NCBI GenBank assembly: GCA_947465645.1
Contig: CANIBQ010000079.1
Coordinates: 1 to 22,467 of the forward strand
Direction: 5' to 3'
DNA length: 22,467 nucleotides
DNA from: Acidobacteriota bacterium
GTDB taxonomy: Bacteria; Acidobacteriota; Vicinamibacteria; Vicinamibacterales; UBA2999
Part shown: positions 15,277 through 22,467 of the stretch, piece by piece
Numbering within the stretch: the first letter of the stretch is position 1
Layout of the letters: the number at the start of each line of letters is the position of its first letter
Notes under the pieces: generated by a model
Databases searched by the model: none
Seen by the model: only the letters and a program-made list of their open reading frames with translations
Told to the model about the DNA's origin: nothing
Translations under genes and position numbers: made by a program

Positions 15277-16371
15277 ATGGCAGATCGCAACTGGGTGGAT
15301 GTCGGGGCTGCGGCGGACCTGGCCATGCAGCTGGTAACCCGTGTCGAAGCCGGCGGGTTGACGCTGGCATTGTCGTGCGTCGACGGCAGTTTCGCCGCTC
15401 TCGCAAGCAAGTGTGCGCACAAAGGCGGACCGCTGGACCAGGGCCGGCTCGATGGCGGATGCCTGGTGTGTCCGTGGCACCAATGGAAATACGACCGTGT
15501 GACCGGCCGCCACCAGGGCAGTCCGGCCGCGGTGGCCGCGTACGACGTGGAGGTCCGCGACGGACGCGTACGAGTCGACGTGGCGTCGGCACGCGCCGCG
15601 GCCGCCGCGCCGGCCTCCGTGCATCCGCTGGAACGGCCGATCGCGCGCGAGGCTGGACCGATTCGCGTGGCTGGGATCTCCACCACGGTGATGAATCGGG
15701 AGACGCCGCGCTACTCGACCTCGGAGCGGTTGCTGGGCATCGCGCTGGACCACGCGGCGGCGGCGTTGGGCGCGCAGACGCGCCTGCTGAAGCTCAACGA
15801 CCTCAGGTTCCGCAACTGCGAGGGGTACTACTCCAAGAGCGCGCAGTCGTGCACGTGGCCGTGCACCATCACCCAGGCGGACCCAGCCGATGAGATGCAA
15901 CAGGTGTACGAGGCGCTCGTCTTCTGGGCCGATGTCATCGTGGTGGCCACGCCGATCCGCTGGGGTAACGCCAGCAGTCTCTTCTATAAGATGGCCGAGC
16001 GGATGAACTGCATCCAGAACCAGATCACGACCCACGATCGCGTGCTCATCCGCAACAAGGTCGCAACCTTCATCATCACCGGCGGCCAGGACAACATCCA
16101 GGGCGTGGCCGGCCAGTTGCTGACGTTCTTCTCCGAGGTCGGCTTCCATTTCCCGCAGTTCCCGTTCATCGCCCACAGTCGGGGATGGGACGCCGAAGAC
16201 ATGGAGCGCAACATGGACGCGGTGGAGAAGAGCGAAGACCTGCGGGAGGGGGCCCGGCAGCTGATCGCGCGCGGCATCGGCATGGCGACGTTGCTGCTGA
16301 GTCAAGGGGCCGGCCTGGAATCGACACCCCGTGGTGGGCGGAAGGCGTCGCCGCTGCGGATGGCGCCGTGA
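15277..16371 (+). CDS. Rieske [2Fe-2S] - flavodoxin-like (FMN reductase) fusion protein
   Basis: 364 residues. Residues 1-105 are a Rieske ferredoxin domain with both cluster motifs, C46-x-H48 (SKCAHKGGPL) and C65-x-x-H68 (CPWHQWKY). A 25-residue Ala-rich linker leads to a flavodoxin-fold NADPH-dependent FMN reductase domain (about 129-345): VAGIST opening, ATPIRWGNASSLFYKMAERM around the FMN phosphate, and IITGGQDNIQGVAGQ. An insertion carries C181, C192 and C196 in the place where iron-sulfur flavoproteins hold extra cysteines. The fusion suggests electron passage from NAD(P)H through FMN to the Rieske cluster in one chain; the terminal acceptor is unknown. GGAGG at 15266-15270 supports ATG 15277. 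Confidence 0.87.
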   Translation: MADRNWVDVGAAADLAMQLVTRVEAGGLTLALSCVDGSFAALASKCAHKGGPLDQGRLDGGCLVCPWHQWKYDRVTGRHQGSPAAVAAYDVEVRDGRVRVDVASARAAAAAPASVHPLERPIAREAGPIRVAGISTTVMNRETPRYSTSERLLGIALDHAAAALGAQTRLLKLNDLRFRNCEGYYSKSAQSCTWPCTITQADPADEMQQVYEALVFWADVIVVATPIRWGNASSLFYKMAERMNCIQNQITTHDRVLIRNKVATFIITGGQDNIQGVAGQLLTFFSEVGFHFPQFPFIAHSRGWDAEDMERNMDAVEKSEDLREGARQLIARGIGMATLLLSQGAGLESTPRGGRKASPLRMAP

Positions 16372-16416
16372 CCGGGTCCTTGACGCGAGTCGCCGCGTGA
16401 AGCATTCTCCGGGATC

Positions 16417-16578
16417 ATGAGACGCCTGAGTCACGCTGGAGTCTTCGTCGATGCGTCGCTCGTGACGGCGGCAGAGGCTCTCGGCACTCGCCGCGTGTTC
16501 ACGATCGACCGGATCGACTTCGAGACGTACCGCGTGCGGCGCGGCCATCGCCATCACGCGATCCAGATCGTCAACTGA
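16417..16578 (+). pseudogene. C-terminal fragment of a PIN-domain (VapC-like) toxin
   Basis: 53 codons from ATG 16417 to TGA 16578. VFVDASLVTAAEALGTRRVF then TIDRIDF is the C-terminal half of a PIN ribonuclease: the D in VDASL and the D of TIDR-DF are two of its acidic metal ligands. The N-terminal half with the first aspartate and the usual glutamate is missing, and no antitoxin gene precedes it. It is most likely a dead remnant of a toxin-antitoxin pair. No Shine-Dalgarno sequence is evident. Confidence 0.65.
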
Positions 16579-16715
16579 CCTTCTCGCGCCCAGTCAGACC
16601 GCTCCGTGGTCGCGGCTCCTAGGGCGCCTGGAAGATCCATCGCTACCTGTTCTCGACCAACCGGCCGCCGCGCGCCGGACAACTGAGCGACGTGGCTTCA
16701 AGAGGAGGTGCCGAG

Positions 16716-17702
16716 ATGGCGAGGACGATGCGCGCGGTGGTGCTGACCGAACCCGGTCCCGTGGAAAACCTGGTGCTCAAGGAAATCCCAGTGCCAGACC
16801 CTCCGCCGGGCTGGGTGCGGATCGCGGTCCGCGCGTTCGGCCTGAACCGGTCGGAACTCCATACGCGTCTCGGACTCGCGGAAGGCGTGACGTTTCCTCG
16901 CGTCCTCGGCATCGAGGCGGTGGGTGTCATCGACGTCGCTTCCGGCACAGACCTGCAGGCCGGCCAGCAGGTGGCGACCTTGATGGGCGGCATGGGACGG
17001 ACCTTCGACGGCGGCTACGCGGAGTTCACCGTCGTGCCGCGTCGTCAGGTCATCCCCTTCCGCTCCACTCTGCCCTGGAACATCCTCGGCGCGGTGCCCG
17101 AGACCCTGCAAACGGCCTACGGCTCCCTGACCATCGGTCTGGATCTGCAGCGGGGACAGTCGTTGCTCATTCGTGGCGGCACCTCGTCAGTCGGCCTCGC
17201 GGCGGCCGCGATCGCCAAGGACCTCGGGGCGACGGTGCTGTCCACCACGCGCCAGCCTGACCGTGCTGACGCCCTGAAGGCGCATGGCGTCGACCACGTC
17301 CTGGTCGACACGGGTCAGGTCGCTCCGACGGTGCGCGACCTCTTTCCGGAGGGCGTGGACGCCGCGCTGGAATTGGTGGGCACGCCGACGCTGCCGGACA
17401 CGCTCGCCTCCACGCGCATCCACGGCACCGTCTGCTTCACCGGCATGCTCTCGAATCAGTGGATCGTGCCGAACTTCTATCCGATCGCCTACTTGCCTCG
17501 GGGTGTACGGCTGACGGCCTACGGCGGCGGCATCGGTGACCTCCCTGCAGAGGTGCTGCAGCGCTATCTCGATCGACTCGCGGTCGGCGACGTCAGTCTG
17601 GGCCCCGTCCACGTCTATGCCTTGGAGCAGATCCGCCAAGCGCACACGGACATGGAACAGAACCGGACCTTCGGAAAAATGGTCGTCACGATCTCGCCGT
17701 AG
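16716..17702 (+). CDS. Zinc-independent MDR oxidoreductase (NADPH:quinone reductase-like)
   Basis: 328 residues of the medium-chain dehydrogenase/reductase family: GroES-like N-terminal domain (FGLNRSELHTRLG, FPRVLGIEAVGVI) then a Rossmann domain with LLIRGGTSSVGLAAAAIAK (about 148-166). The catalytic and structural zinc cysteines of alcohol dehydrogenases are absent, as in quinone oxidoreductases. It should reduce quinones, enones or similar electrophiles with NADPH. ATG 16716 is preceded by AAGAGGAGGT (16700-16709), a strong ribosome-binding site; the in-frame GTG at 16692 lies before it. The C-terminus QIRQAHTDMEQNRTFGKMVV is family-typical. It stands alone in the cytoplasmic redox category and has no obvious operon partner. 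Confidence 0.92.
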   Translation: MARTMRAVVLTEPGPVENLVLKEIPVPDPPPGWVRIAVRAFGLNRSELHTRLGLAEGVTFPRVLGIEAVGVIDVASGTDLQAGQQVATLMGGMGRTFDGGYAEFTVVPRRQVIPFRSTLPWNILGAVPETLQTAYGSLTIGLDLQRGQSLLIRGGTSSVGLAAAAIAKDLGATVLSTTRQPDRADALKAHGVDHVLVDTGQVAPTVRDLFPEGVDAALELVGTPTLPDTLASTRIHGTVCFTGMLSNQWIVPNFYPIAYLPRGVRLTAYGGGIGDLPAEVLQRYLDRLAVGDVSLGPVHVYALEQIRQAHTDMEQNRTFGKMVVTISP

Positions 17703-18038
17703 GAGAGCCTCCGGCGCACTGGCGGCGTGTGGTCCTGGGGGTGTTGATGCTGTACAGCCCGTATTTCGGGCTGCTCCTGGTGCGGCCGCGTAGCATCTCG
17801 TAACCCCTCGGAGGGTGTGAGGCCATCTGGCGCGGACGACGTGGTCAAGGCACGACTTGCCGTTGGCGTCGCCTGCGGTCGGGAGACTCGAACGCCCGCC
17901 TGATGGCCCTGGTGTGACCTCGGGCATGCCGGCATCCCTAATCGCGAAGCGCCGGGGGATCCGCCTCCTGGCGTCGATCGCCAGATTGCCGTTACAGAGG
18001 ACCGACGGTCCTGCGCGGGCCCGGCGGTGCGGACCCGC
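17703..18038. other. 336-bp interval between MDR gene and SRPBCC gene
   Basis: It contains a 7-bp stem hairpin CAGCCCG-TATTT-CGGGCTG (17755-17773) that could end transcription of the MDR gene, though no T-tract follows. A short frame around 17705-17803 reads like a membrane segment (VVLGVLMLYSPYFGLLLV) and could be a fragment. At 17881-17897 the minus strand resembles a tRNA T-arm. None is firm enough for its own gene call. Confidence 0.35.
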
Positions 18039-18617
18039 TCAGCCTGCGGCTGCGGACTCCGCGTCGCGCTGAATGCTTGCGAGCATTGCTCGACGAATCA
18101 GCCCACTGCCCGGCCGAATCAGGGCCCAGTACCAGCGGAAGTGCTTCCAGGTCTGCCGGTCGCCGCAGCGCACACGCGTCTCAGTGACGAGCTCCGTTCG
18201 TCCCGCGGAGAGTGGCCGAAGCTGGAAGTTCCATCCTGCTCGCGCGCGGCCGATCGGAATCGGCTGACGAGCCGTCGCGGCGGTGATGACCTCGAGGTCG
18301 CCGCGGGGGCGCCAGAAGCGTCCCTGTAGGCCGATGAGCAGCTCCTCGTCCGCACGCTCCGCCAACACGGTGAACCCTGCGCGCTCGAAGTCTGCCAGCC
18401 GCAGCGCGCCCCGGCCGAGCCGCGGGGCGCTGCCGCTCGCCATGGCGTGGAGCCACGCCGGAAGACCCCGCAACGCGAACAGCACCCTTGTCGTGGCGCC
18501 GTCGGCGAGATTTGCGGTCCTCAGAGCTGCGAACACGCGTTCTGGCGGCGCGGCGATCTGGCGTGAGTGACACTCGCGCACGTCGTACTCGGGGAAGAAC
18601 TCGTCGAGGAGCGTCAT
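18039..18617 (-). CDS. SRPBCC (START-like) domain hypothetical protein
   Basis: 192 residues. The start MTLLDEFFPEYDVRECHSRQ and the strand-helix IAAPPERVFAALRTANLAD are those of SRPBCC ligand-binding proteins, as is the C-terminal ETRVRCGDRQTWKHFRWYWA followed by LIRPGSGLIRRAML. The middle has GRFWRPRGDLEVI. The fold forms a hydrophobic pocket; no ligand is known for this subgroup, which I recall as a common unnamed protein of actinobacterial and acidobacterial genomes. It has no signal peptide and is cytoplasmic. It is transcribed against its neighbours on both sides, so it is probably monocistronic. Confidence 0.8.
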   Translation of the reverse strand: MTLLDEFFPEYDVRECHSRQIAAPPERVFAALRTANLADGATTRVLFALRGLPAWLHAMASGSAPRLGRGALRLADFERAGFTVLAERADEELLIGLQGRFWRPRGDLEVITAATARQPIPIGRARAGWNFQLRPLSAGRTELVTETRVRCGDRQTWKHFRWYWALIRPGSGLIRRAMLASIQRDAESAAAG

Positions 18618-18894
18618 TGGGCCCGAGGACCTGCCGTGAGTTTATCAGCGAGGGCCGAAATCGGCCGGTCGGAATCTCAGCCCTGCGCGGTGCACCCGTT
18701 ACTTCCGGATCGCCGTCACCCATTCATTTATCGTCGCTCCAGGGGACAAGCAGGCTGCGGAGGGCACATTGGCGGCTCCGGTCAAGCGGCTGGCGCGCCG
18801 CGTCATTCATTGGATTCGCGGCTTAGACGACTCTACCCTCGCACCGTTCATCCGGCAGTAGCGCCGCGGGAACTGGTGCACAAGGAGAATCCCG

Positions 18895-19473
18895 ATGTTC
18901 CGCATTGCCCTGCTGCTGTCCGTTCTGGTCGGTCTCGCCCTACCGGCGTTCGCGCAAACCACACCCACCGCGTCCCTGGCCGCTGAAGCCGATGTGCTGG
19001 CGTACGGCATTTCTGGATACTCGGGCATCTTCAGCGTGACGCTGCCCAACAAGCTGCAAGTCGCCTTCGGCGTGGGGCGCTATGCCCCCCCGTCGTTTCT
19101 CTTGAGCGGAGATGCGAACTACGACCAGGCGCAGTGGACGGCGACAGTCACGTCGATTCAGGTCGCGCGAGCGACCTACCGGTTTCGCGGCGCGATGAAA
19201 AGTGGGCCGGCCCTTGGCGCGATCGTGCTCAACCAGAACTGGAGGCTGCGCTCGGAGCCGCTGGCCGGCGAGACGCGCTTCAGGACCCTGAGCGTGGGCG
19301 TGGCCGGCGGCTACTACATTCACCTCGGCCGTCATTTCTACCTGTATCCGACGGCAGCCTTCACCAACAACGGCGTCTCGGGCAGTACCTCGATCAAGGG
19401 CACGAGCTACCAGGTTGAGCGCTGGTCGCCCAACGCGTCTCTACACGCCGGATGGGAATGGGGGGCTCGCTAG
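18895..19473 (+). CDS. Small exported beta-rich (outer-membrane-like) hypothetical protein
   Basis: 192 residues with a clear Sec signal peptide: MFRIALLLSVLVGLALPAFA then QTTP, giving a cleavage site after AFA at residue 20. The mature part shows alternating hydrophobic/polar strands with aromatic edges (GYYIHLGRHFYLYPTAAF) and ends in aromatic-rich HAGWEWGAR, suggestive of an eight-strand outer-membrane barrel such as OmpW/OmpA-like proteins, though it does not end in a terminal Phe. AAGGAG (18881-18887) supports the start. No function can be assigned. Its stop overlaps the 3' end of the convergent AraC gene by four bases. The 277 bp upstream hold no gene. Confidence 0.7.
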   Translation: MFRIALLLSVLVGLALPAFAQTTPTASLAAEADVLAYGISGYSGIFSVTLPNKLQVAFGVGRYAPPSFLLSGDANYDQAQWTATVTSIQVARATYRFRGAMKSGPALGAIVLNQNWRLRSEPLAGETRFRTLSVGVAGGYYIHLGRHFYLYPTAAFTNNGVSGSTSIKGTSYQVERWSPNASLHAGWEWGAR

Positions 19474-20492
19474 GCACTCGCCGCGCGGAACTCGGCTGGC
19501 GCTGTGCCGGTCCAGCGGCGAAAGGCCCGTGTAAACGCGCTCGGTTCGGAGAATCCCAGGAGAAAGGCCACGTCGGTCGCCGACGTGCCGGGACGGGAGA
19601 GATGTTCAATCGCCAGGCTCTTGCGCACCTCGTCGACCAGTTGTCGATACGACGTCTGTTCCTCGCTCAGGCTGCGCTGAATCGAGCGCTCGCTCATCGC
19701 GAGGTCCGCGGCCACCTCGGAGAGCGGCGGCACGGCCCCCTTGACGCGCGTGCCGAGGAACGTCAGGACGCGTCCGCTGACGCCACCGCGCGCGGCCAGC
19801 GCCTGCAGCCTGCGACGCGCGTCCCCCTCGAAGACGTCGAGCAGCGTGGGATCGGCGGAGATGAACGGCGTCTCGAGCGTGGTGCCGAGGTAGACGACGG
19901 CGTCCTGCGGCTGCTCGAATCGCACCGCCGGACCCAGGATGCGGAGGTGCTCGTCGATCGACGCTGGCGCACGATGGCGGAATGTGACCTCAATGGGCTT
20001 GAGAGGACCGGTGGCGAGCCGCGTGAGTGTCACGACGATGCCGGCGGCCAGGGTCTCCATCACCTGCCGCGCATCGCGGCGCAGAAAGCTGTCGAATTCC
20101 TCGACCGCGCTGAAGCGGCACGTCGTGCGACCGGCGCGCTCGTCGATCTCCACCCGCAGCCCCTCGTTGAGGAGCGGGGCATACCGAGTCAGTCGATCGA
20201 GCGCCTCGCCGGCGGTCCGGCAGCTCAGCACCACGTAGCCCACGATGCTGAGCGCCCCGGGGTTGTAGGACTCGGCCGAGTGGAGGCCAACGTCGGGATC
20301 GCCGGTCAGCTGCACAGCGAGCGGCCAGAGGCGCTCCATAAATGCCGCGGGGACACGCGAATGAGGCTGCCGCACGATGTCCGGATCGATGCCGGCCGTG
20401 CGGCATACATCAGTGAGTGGATGGCCCTGGCGTTCGAGGAAGCCCAGAAAATCAATTACCAGCGAGGTGGCCAGCGTTGCCTCACGCCTCAT
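19470..20492 (-). CDS. AraC-family transcriptional regulator with Arabinose_bd-type N-domain
   Basis: 340 residues. The N-terminal half matches the ligand-sensing domain of the OruR/ArgR-like branch (GFLERQGHPLTDVCRTAGID, VGLHSAESYNPGALSIVGYV and LSCRTAGEAL). The C-terminal AraC DNA-binding domain spans about 240-337: VAADLAMSERSIQRSLSEEQ as the first helix-turn-helix and ATDVAFLLGFSEPSAFTRAF as the second, ending FRRWTGTAPAEFR. Its effector is unknown. The start lies only 15 bp from the start of the divergent membrane-protein operon, so that operon is the natural target. Confidence 0.93.
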   Translation of the reverse strand: MRREATLATSLVIDFLGFLERQGHPLTDVCRTAGIDPDIVRQPHSRVPAAFMERLWPLAVQLTGDPDVGLHSAESYNPGALSIVGYVVLSCRTAGEALDRLTRYAPLLNEGLRVEIDERAGRTTCRFSAVEEFDSFLRRDARQVMETLAAGIVVTLTRLATGPLKPIEVTFRHRAPASIDEHLRILGPAVRFEQPQDAVVYLGTTLETPFISADPTLLDVFEGDARRRLQALAARGGVSGRVLTFLGTRVKGAVPPLSEVAADLAMSERSIQRSLSEEQTSYRQLVDEVRKSLAIEHLSRPGTSATDVAFLLGFSEPSAFTRAFRRWTGTAPAEFRAASA

Positions 20493-20507
20493 GGACGGGA
20501 GTGTATC

Positions 20508-21014
20508 GTGACGACCGTGTCAAATTCACGAAACCGCGTGTTCGTCGGCGGCGCGTCGCTTGTCGCCGCGACGATTCTCTTCATCGCCGTCTTCAGCTAC
20601 CTGGCGGCCGCGTTCGCCTATCCCACAGTGTTGGACCGCCCAGCGGGCGACGTGCTGCCAGCGCTGCTCGCCCTTGGCCCCACCGGTCGCGTCGTCTGGC
20701 TGGTGTACGGTTGCATCCCCCTGCTGCTCTTGCCGGCTTTCCTTGGCATTGAGGAGGCAGCGAGGTCGACGGCACCGCGACTCTTGAACGGCTTCTTCCT
20801 GACATCGTCTGTTGCCCTGTCGGCAGGGCAGCCTCGTCGACGCTGGCTCGCGGTCGTAGGCATCGCCGCCAGCGCACTCGGCTGGGTCGCGATGCTGCGC
20901 AACCTGACGCCGCTCGTGGCGCCCCTCGCGACCCTCAACAACATCGTGCTCCCGCTGTGGATGATGACGCTTGGCCTGGTGCTGGTCGCGCAGGGCCGTT
21001 CCGGCAGACTGTAG
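20508..21014 (+). CDS. DUF4386-like integral membrane protein, possibly internally shortened
   Basis: 168 residues from GTG 20508 (GGGAG at 20497-20501; a second GTG at 20517 is too far). Helices are at about 10-33 and 50-72, then 110-130 and 140-160. The order of blocks, PALLALGPTGRVVWLVYGCI, PLLLLPAFLGIEEAARS then NGFFLTSS and GWVAMLRNLTPLVAPLATLN, looks like a longer family of about 240 residues from which some 70 residues between APRLL and NGFFL are missing, with the frame kept. That judgement is from memory of related proteins. First gene of a three-gene membrane-protein operon. Confidence 0.65.
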   Translation: MTTVSNSRNRVFVGGASLVAATILFIAVFSYLAAAFAYPTVLDRPAGDVLPALLALGPTGRVVWLVYGCIPLLLLPAFLGIEEAARSTAPRLLNGFFLTSSVALSAGQPRRRWLAVVGIAASALGWVAMLRNLTPLVAPLATLNNIVLPLWMMTLGLVLVAQGRSGRL

Positions 21015-21021
21015 GTTGACT

Positions 21022-21966
21022 ATGACAACGTTACGTCGACTCTGGATCACCGACGCGCCGTTGACGTTCACCGGCCTACTGATGATCGGCGCGCTCGCAG
21101 CGACGTTGGCCGGCCTGTGGTTCGACCCGCGCGTCATCACCGGCATGCCCGTGTGGCTCAAGCCGGCCAAGTTTGCGATCTCGATCGCGATCTATGCCTT
21201 CACGTTGGTGTGGGTGTTCACCTACCTACCCGCCTGGCCGCGCACGCGCGCCATCGTCGGGTGGACGACGGCGATTACGCTGATTCTGGAATTGGCGATC
21301 ATCGATGCGCAGGCGTGGCGCGGGACGACCAGCCACTTCAACGTCGGCACGCCGCTCGATGGGGCACTCTTCAGCATCATGGGGACGGCGATTGTGGTCC
21401 AGTCGCTCGTGGCGATCCTGGTGGCGGTCGCGCTGTGGCGTCAGCAGTGTGCCGACCGTGCGCTGGGATGGGCGCTCAGGCTCGGGATGACGATCACGAT
21501 CATCGGCGCGTCGACTGGCGGCCTGATGGTTGTGCCGACCGCGGCACAACTCGCCGAAACGCGCGCAACCCATCGCATGACGGTCGCGGGCGCACATACC
21601 GTGGGTGCGCCGGACGGCGAGCCGGGAATCCCCGGCACCGGCTGGAGCCGGCAGCACGGCGACATCAGGGTTCCGCATTTCGTCGGCCTGCACGCGCTGC
21701 AGGCGCTGGCACTCTTCGCGGTCCTCTTGCCGCGCCGTGGTGCCGACGCGCGCCGCGTTCGTGTCACGCTGATCGCTGCCGGCAGCTACACTGCGCTGTT
21801 CGCAGTCCTACTCGTGCAGGCGCTGCGCGGGGAACCCGTGATCGCCCCCTCCACGTCCACTGTCGTGCTGTTGGGTGCGTGGGCGCTTGTCACCGCGGTC
21901 GCGATCGCGGTGGCTGCTGCGTCTCGTACGGCGGCTGCGAGGACCTCGCCGATTGTTCCGGGATGA
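21022..21966 (+). CDS. Multi-pass hypothetical membrane protein
   Basis: 314 residues, about eight transmembrane helices (near 13-33, 50-70, 78-98, 113-138, 150-170, 222-240, 250-270, 280-302). Distinctive blocks are KPAKFAIS after helix 1, RGTTSHFN before helix 4, and between helices 5 and 6 a loop with GAHTVGAPDGEPGIPGTGWS and RQHGDIRVPHFVGLHALQ containing several histidines, perhaps metal or heme ligands. I do not recognise the family name. It starts 7 bp after the preceding stop and is followed 3 bp later by the ABA4-like gene, so all three should be co-expressed. Confidence 0.75.
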   Translation: MTTLRRLWITDAPLTFTGLLMIGALAATLAGLWFDPRVITGMPVWLKPAKFAISIAIYAFTLVWVFTYLPAWPRTRAIVGWTTAITLILELAIIDAQAWRGTTSHFNVGTPLDGALFSIMGTAIVVQSLVAILVAVALWRQQCADRALGWALRLGMTITIIGASTGGLMVVPTAAQLAETRATHRMTVAGAHTVGAPDGEPGIPGTGWSRQHGDIRVPHFVGLHALQALALFAVLLPRRGADARRVRVTLIAAGSYTALFAVLLVQALRGEPVIAPSTSTVVLLGAWALVTAVAIAVAAASRTAAARTSPIVPG

Positions 21967-21990
21967 GCTATGACGCCTGACTAACTGTTT

Positions 21991-22398
21991 TTGATCGCGA
22001 ACGGCGTGGCGCTGTGCGCCTGGGCGCTTCTGATCGTGCTGCCGCGAAAGCGATGGGGCTCCGAAGTCGTGGCGCCGATCGCGATGCCGGCGCTTTTCGC
22101 AGCGATCTATGCAGGACTTCTCGCGACCCAATGGAAGGGCAGCTCCGGCGGATTCTCGTCGCTGCCCGATGTCGCGAGACTCTTCAGTCAGCCGTGGCTG
22201 CTGCTCGCCGGCTGGCTACACTATCTCGCGTTCGGTCTTTTTGTCGGCAGCTGGGAAGTCCGCGACGCTCGCGAGCGCGGCATTCCGCACCTGGCAGTCG
22301 TGCCGTGCCTCCTGCTCGCGTTCCTGTTCGGCCCGGCCGGCTGGCGTGCGCATTCCGGCCTCCGAACAGCGTATGGCCTTCGTGGCGTGCGGACTTAG
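21991..22398 (+). CDS. ABA4-like (DUF4281) membrane protein with interrupted N-terminus
   Basis: The product IANGVALCAWALLIVLPRKR and later LSQPWLLLAGWLHYLAFGLF, GSWEVRDARERGIPH and LLAFLFGPAGW match the DUF4281 family, four helices, related to plant ABA4 (needed for neoxanthin formation). A natural start exists at ATG 21970 (MTPD), but codon 5 is TAA (21982-21984), after which the expected LFLIANGVAL continues in the same frame. The intact frame can be opened only from CTG 21985 or TTG 21991. It may be a fresh nonsense allele (CAA or GAA to TAA). The C-terminus after FGPAGW is not family-like and runs to TAG 22398, overlapping the convergent permease by four bases. Confidence 0.7.
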   Translation: MIANGVALCAWALLIVLPRKRWGSEVVAPIAMPALFAAIYAGLLATQWKGSSGGFSSLPDVARLFSQPWLLLAGWLHYLAFGLFVGSWEVRDARERGIPHLAVVPCLLLAFLFGPAGWRAHSGLRTAYGLRGVRT

Positions 22399-22467
22399 TC
22401 GGCGCGCAGCACCGCAATCGGATCCATCCGCGACGCGCGGCGGGCGGGCAGATAGCTCGCAAACAGC
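22395..22467 (-). CDS. MacB/FtsX-type ABC transporter permease, C-terminal fragment
   Basis: Only the last 23 residues and the TAA stop are in the window; the gene continues past the right edge. The end FASYLPARRASRMDPIAVLR-AD is the canonical C-terminus of FtsX-fold permeases of MacB type, and in Acidobacteriota is typical of the long duplicated-permease (ADOP) proteins. Which of these it is cannot be decided from the fragment. Confidence 0.85.
   Translation of the reverse strand, partial: LFASYLPARRASRMDPIAVLRAD

Noticed and set aside
13774..16557. 927-codon open frame on the minus strand
   Set aside because: It runs antisense through terC and the Rieske fusion, has a composition rich in His/Arg/Gly/Asp and no domain; it is a GC-rich shadow frame.
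17881..17897. Minus-strand sequence resembling a tRNA T-arm (GTTCGAGT loop)
   Set aside because: One stem mismatch, and no anticodon arm or matching acceptor 5' strand could be found upstream, so no tRNA call.

Overview
The window is GC-rich (roughly 64% by eye), densely coded and has the look of an Acidobacteriota genome, probably of the Vicinamibacteria type. The clues are the C-terminus of a MacB/FtsX-type ABC permease at the right edge (this family is very abundant in that phylum), the succinylase lysine genes with a near-Proteobacterial dapD, and two short intergenic repeat-like motifs (108-138 and 393-405) of a kind I associate with such genomes. The taxonomic call is inference; there is no rRNA or marker gene here.

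Left part (1-5360): a small basic conserved-looking protein (-), the lysine/diaminopimelate pair dapD-dapE with a GTGA overlap, then a self-inhibited Fic AMP-transferase behind an unusual array of five alternating TGTCGA/TCGACA half-sites, a frameshifted membrane-protein scrap, a VIT-family metal/iron transporter, and the eroded remains of a histidine kinase.

Centre (5511-11380): the most coherent system in the window. A divergent pair of operons is built round one 200-bp promoter region. Leftward: a DUF2177 membrane protein translationally coupled (GTGA) to a CarH/LitR-type MerR regulator with all adenosylcobalamin-photoreceptor residues in place. Rightward: an FAD amine-oxidase-type protein, a DUF1365 protein (GTGA overlap), a CFA-synthase-like methyltransferase with one bicarbonate-site His replaced by Gln, and a plant-type soluble acyl-ACP desaturase. 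Both promoters have a perfect TTGACA -35 lying inside an array of half-sites repeated every 11 bp. I read this as a light/B12-switched membrane fatty-acid modification cassette (desaturation followed by methylation or furan-type chemistry).

Right-centre (11436-14895): an NhaR-like LysR regulator diverges from a decayed universal-stress-protein gene and a one-domain voltage-gated cation channel whose filter TVEGWPD has the glycine linked to calcium selectivity; a TerC/Alx-type transporter follows.

Right part (14896-22467): a mosaic with scars: a truncated tRNA-Ser(GGA)-like fragment, a Rieske-flavodoxin fusion, the tail of a PIN toxin, a quinone-oxidoreductase-like MDR protein, an SRPBCC protein, a small exported beta-rich protein, and an AraC regulator diverging by only 15 bp from a three-gene membrane-protein operon ending in an ABA4-like protein interrupted by an in-frame TAA at codon 5. 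Several genes across the window carry internal deletions or frameshifts (kinase, stress protein, PIN, DUF4386-like), so gene decay by deletion is a recurring theme.
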